Below are positions 30,825 to 32,362 of a stretch of DNA of 32,362 nt, piece after piece (positions within the stretch are counted from its first letter, which is position 1; every line of letters starts with the position of its first letter). Location: assembly GCA_009777815.1 (NCBI GenBank), contig WRLB01000016.1, forward strand, positions 1-32,362, in the 5' to 3' direction. Under the pieces are notes generated by a model that saw only the letters and a program-made list of their open reading frames with translations, was not told the origin of the DNA and did no database searches. This stretch comes from Bacteroidota bacterium (GTDB lineage: Bacteria; Bacteroidota; Ignavibacteria; Kapaibacteriales; UBA2268). A program made the translations under genes and the position numbers.

Positions 30825-31568
30825 TTACGGCTGTGGTGTTATTATCAACCTGCCTTTCTTCACATTTACTTTGTTAATGTGTGTTACTTTTTGCGGGATG
30901 CCAACTATATTCATCTGACCGAAAACAGGATGAGCAGCATATAAATCCACAGATTTCTCAGGAACATTTAACTTTATCAATGATAAGTCAGTGATGCCAT
31001 AAAATACAAATTCATCCATAGGAGTGCCATTTGGATATGTCGGAACTTGCTTTCCTAATGTTAATTCTCGCAAAGCATTGCAATTTTCAAATGCCAAAGT
31101 GCCAAGAACTCTACACTTTGGAAGCACCACCTTTTCTAACTTACTGCAACCTTGAAAAGACATATTAATAGAGTTCTCTATATCTTCTCCAATTATGCTG
31201 ATAACATTCTTACCTGCGAATGCACTTAATCCAATGGTTCTTATTCCTTCACCTTTTGGAATAATAGCGTGAAAATCATCAGTTGTGAGCAAACCCGCCG
31301 ATGTTAGAGCCGCATCAACTTCATCTGAATTAATAGTTCCGCCGGCGTTAATATCTAATATAGTTACCGTAGGAATTTGTGCTTTCGCACTAAAAGTGAG
31401 CACAAAAAGTAGTAAAACTACTACACGGCTTGTAGTAAGAATCCCCCCCCGTGTAGTGGTTTCTACTACATTGCTTGTAGTAATTTTACTACAAGCATCG
31501 GCATAGGAGGAGGTGTCGGTATTTTTTGCAAGGGTACCGTTCCCTTGATAATGTTTTGATTTAAACAT
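30825..31568 (-). CDS. Secreted BspA-like leucine-rich repeat protein with upstream G8 tract
   Basis: A probable surface or secreted protein. The middle and C terminus show BspA-type (LRR_5) repeats: IRTIGLSAFAGKNVISIIGEDI, MSFQGCSKLEKVVLPKCRVLGTLAFENCNALRELTLGK and MDEFVFYGITDLSLIKLNVPEKSVDLYAAHPVFGQ. A signal peptide is clear at about 47-63 (SRVVVLLLFVLTFSAKAQ), but the ORF begins 46 residues earlier with a Thr/Ser-rich leader (TTSNVVETTTRGGILTTS). The codons for RGG form an eight-G run at 31443-31450, and inverted and direct repeats of TTACTACAAGC and GTAGTAG surround it. There is no ATG, GTG or TTG in frame between the G tract and the hydrophobic core apart from later ones inside the core, so expression should depend on the tract length. 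Confidence 0.7.
   Translation of the reverse strand: MFKSKHYQGNGTLAKNTDTSSYADACSKITTSNVVETTTRGGILTTSRVVVLLLFVLTFSAKAQIPTVTILDINAGGTINSDEVDAALTSAGLLTTDDFHAIIPKGEGIRTIGLSAFAGKNVISIIGEDIENSINMSFQGCSKLEKVVLPKCRVLGTLAFENCNALRELTLGKQVPTYPNGTPMDEFVFYGITDLSLIKLNVPEKSVDLYAAHPVFGQMNIVGIPQKVTHINKVNVKKGRLIITPQP
31443..31450 (-). repeat. Homopolymeric G8 tract in the BspA-like leader
   Basis: Eight consecutive G on the coding strand in an otherwise AT-rich genome, located just before the signal peptide. Slippage would switch the reading frame. Confidence 0.8.
31476..31499. repeat. Near-perfect 24-base palindrome in the BspA-like leader
   Basis: GCTTGTAGTAATTTTACTACAAGC has 11-base complementary arms around TT. 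Half-arms recur about 55 bases away (GGCTTGTAGTAAG and AGTAGTAAAACTACTAC), giving a cluster of related inverted and direct repeats. Confidence 0.75.
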
Positions 31569-31622
31569 TGCTTTAATCCTTAATATTTATTTTAAAAAGT
31601 TAATATCAATTTTATTAGAATA

Positions 31623-31630
31623 CAAAAATA
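31623..31630 (-). promoter_or_regulatory. -7 promoter element for the BspA-like gene
   Basis: TATTTTTG on the minus strand, 54 bases before the ATG at 31568. This supports that distal start, and therefore that the G8 tract is translated. Confidence 0.5.
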
Positions 31631-31650
31631 AAGAAAAATATTTAAAATAA

Positions 31651-32067
31651 TTATACTGCAACTTGTGGTTCTTCAGTTAATACGTCTTTGTTTTTAAAAA
31701 CATCAGTTATTTTATTTATTATTTCTTTGAATGTATTTTGTTGTTCTTTAATTTCGGTTTTAGTTTCAGTTTCTAATTTATCTATTCTTTTATTAGTAGC
31801 AACGATATGGTCGTCTAATTTTTTATTAGTCGCAGTATTTCGTTCTTCTATTTTTTGATTAAGATTAGTATGCTTATCTTCTAATCTATCAAATTTAGCA
31901 TTTAGTTTTTCAAAACCAATTTTAGTTTCTATTTCTAATTTAGTTATTCTATCACTTATAGCATCAATTTTTTTAGATTGATTAAGATGCAAAGTAATTA
32001 TTACTGCGATTATACCTATAGCAATAGTGATGTTAGTTGAAATTATAATTATAGTGTTTATGTCCAT
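31651..32067 (-). CDS. Small membrane-anchored coiled-coil protein
   Basis: Function not recognised. A single N-terminal membrane helix (about 5-27, IIIISTNITIAIGIIAVIITLHL) is followed by a long charged coiled coil to about residue 125, with heptad-like DRITKLEIETKIGFEKLNAKFDRLEDKHTNLNQKIEERN and NKRIDKLETETKTEIKEQQNTF. The tail EEPQVAV is acidic to hydrophobic. The topology suggests an inner-membrane anchor with a cytoplasmic or periplasmic rod. It lies just downstream of a nuclease-like protein gene at the window edge, whose relatives carry their own coiled coil, so a joint role is possible but unproven. TATTTTTG lies 27 bases upstream. Confidence 0.65.
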   Translation of the reverse strand: MDINTIIIISTNITIAIGIIAVIITLHLNQSKKIDAISDRITKLEIETKIGFEKLNAKFDRLEDKHTNLNQKIEERNTATNKKLDDHIVATNKRIDKLETETKTEIKEQQNTFKEIINKITDVFKNKDVLTEEPQVAV

Positions 32068-32093
32068 AATAATATCTATTTAATTAACTTTTA

Positions 32094-32101
32094 CAAAAAT
32101 A
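32094..32101 (-). promoter_or_regulatory. -7 promoter element for the coiled-coil membrane protein
   Basis: TATTTTTG on the minus strand, 27 bases before the ATG. Confidence 0.5.
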
Positions 32102-32136
32102 ACTTTTTTTTTCTAATTTCCAAATTTTTTGTTTTT

Positions 32137-32362
32137 TTAATATATTCTAATTCCTTCTGTAAAATATTCAACATTTTCGGTAGTTACTTTGATTACAGCG
32201 ATGCCCTTCTCTTTTGCTTCTTTCTCTGCTTCTGCATCAAAAAAAATGCCACCGACTCCCAAAATTATATTATAATTCTCGTATTCTTTGAAAAGTTTTC
32301 TAAAGTTTTCTAATTGTGTTGTTATAAGTTTTAATATATCTTTTTTTCGGACTTGGTATTTT
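32137..32362 (-). CDS. PD-(D/E)XK nuclease-like protein, C-terminal part (runs off window)
   Basis: Not in the ORF track because its start lies beyond the window. Translating the minus strand gives 74 residues, KYQVRKKDILKLITTQLENFRKLFKEYENYNIILGVGG... ending EGIRIY and TAA. It aligns throughout with the end of the protein at 19997-20839 (KHRVRIQDVIKLATEQVDNFRKLF ... GGIRTY), including the lysine that completes the E-x-K motif there. It is therefore a diverged paralogue. The upstream catalytic Asp/Glu and any coiled coil cannot be seen. Confidence 0.8.
   Translation of the reverse strand, partial: KYQVRKKDILKLITTQLENFRKLFKEYENYNIILGVGGIFFDAEAEKEAKEKGIAVIKVTTENVEYFTEGIRIY

Noticed and set aside
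1-32362. tRNA, rRNA, riboswitch or transposase genes
   Set aside because: I looked through the intergenic gaps and found no cloverleaf, rRNA core sequence, known riboswitch consensus or transposase motif. Detection by eye is limited, so covariance-model searches could still find one.

Overview
The window is AT-rich (about 30% G+C by eye) and bacterial. It most resembles the Bacteroidota/Chlorobi/Ignavibacteria-Kapabacteria (FCB) group. The main clue is an octamer, TATTTTTG or TATATTTG, that recurs just upstream of at least fourteen gene starts and matches the Bacteroidota -7 promoter element TAnnTTTG. The gene content fits as well: a lysine 2,3-aminomutase, a MeaB GTPase, a short F1 epsilon subunit, BspA-type leucine-rich repeats and carboxypeptidase-regulatory-like lipoproteins. 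A genuine fliP argues against a typical non-flagellated Bacteroidota and favours a flagellate relative such as Ignavibacteria or Kapabacteria; that placement is inference.

Layout. 1-3140: secD-secF on the minus strand, closed by a strong terminator. 3340-5540: a TPR lipoprotein and kamA (minus). 5773-7726: a radical SAM protein (plus) converging on meaB (minus). 7769-7924: the tail of a type I restriction subunit, left as a remnant. 8111-12711: a PAP2 phosphatase, a cupin and dnaE (plus). 12748-15006: a STAS protein and a Cys-patterned lipoprotein (minus). 15359-18380: murD (plus) converging on a dehydratase-like protein (minus). 18440-19030: palindromes and two 21-bp tandem arrays. 19198: fliP (plus). 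19997-22392: a coiled-coil/nuclease-like protein, a DUF3943-like protein and a toxin-antitoxin pair (minus). 22365-22914: a duplicated toxin promoter segment flanking a third 21-bp array. 22930-29652: a minus-strand run of ftsW, pdxJ, atpC, a Cys-free IscA/HesB-like protein, a C_GCAxxG_C_C protein, a DUF374 acyltransferase and a large nucleotidyltransferase fusion. 29837: mreC (plus). 30825-32362: a BspA-like surface protein with a G8 tract, a membrane coiled-coil protein, and the edge of a second nuclease-like paralogue (minus).

Most genes are housekeeping: protein export, DNA replication, peptidoglycan synthesis and cell shape (murD, ftsW, mreC, PAP2), vitamin B6 and ATP synthase. They are scattered singly or in short operons. 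The intergenic DNA is unusual. It holds a dispersed family of roughly 70-110 bp inverted-repeat elements, several 20-bp GC-rich palindromes, and three tandem arrays that share a 21-bp period but not a sequence. I found no rRNA, tRNA, CRISPR array, transposase or complete mobile element. The strongest candidates for something undescribed are the 21-bp arrays, especially the one whose every unit carries a dyad, and the linked palindrome/repeat elements.
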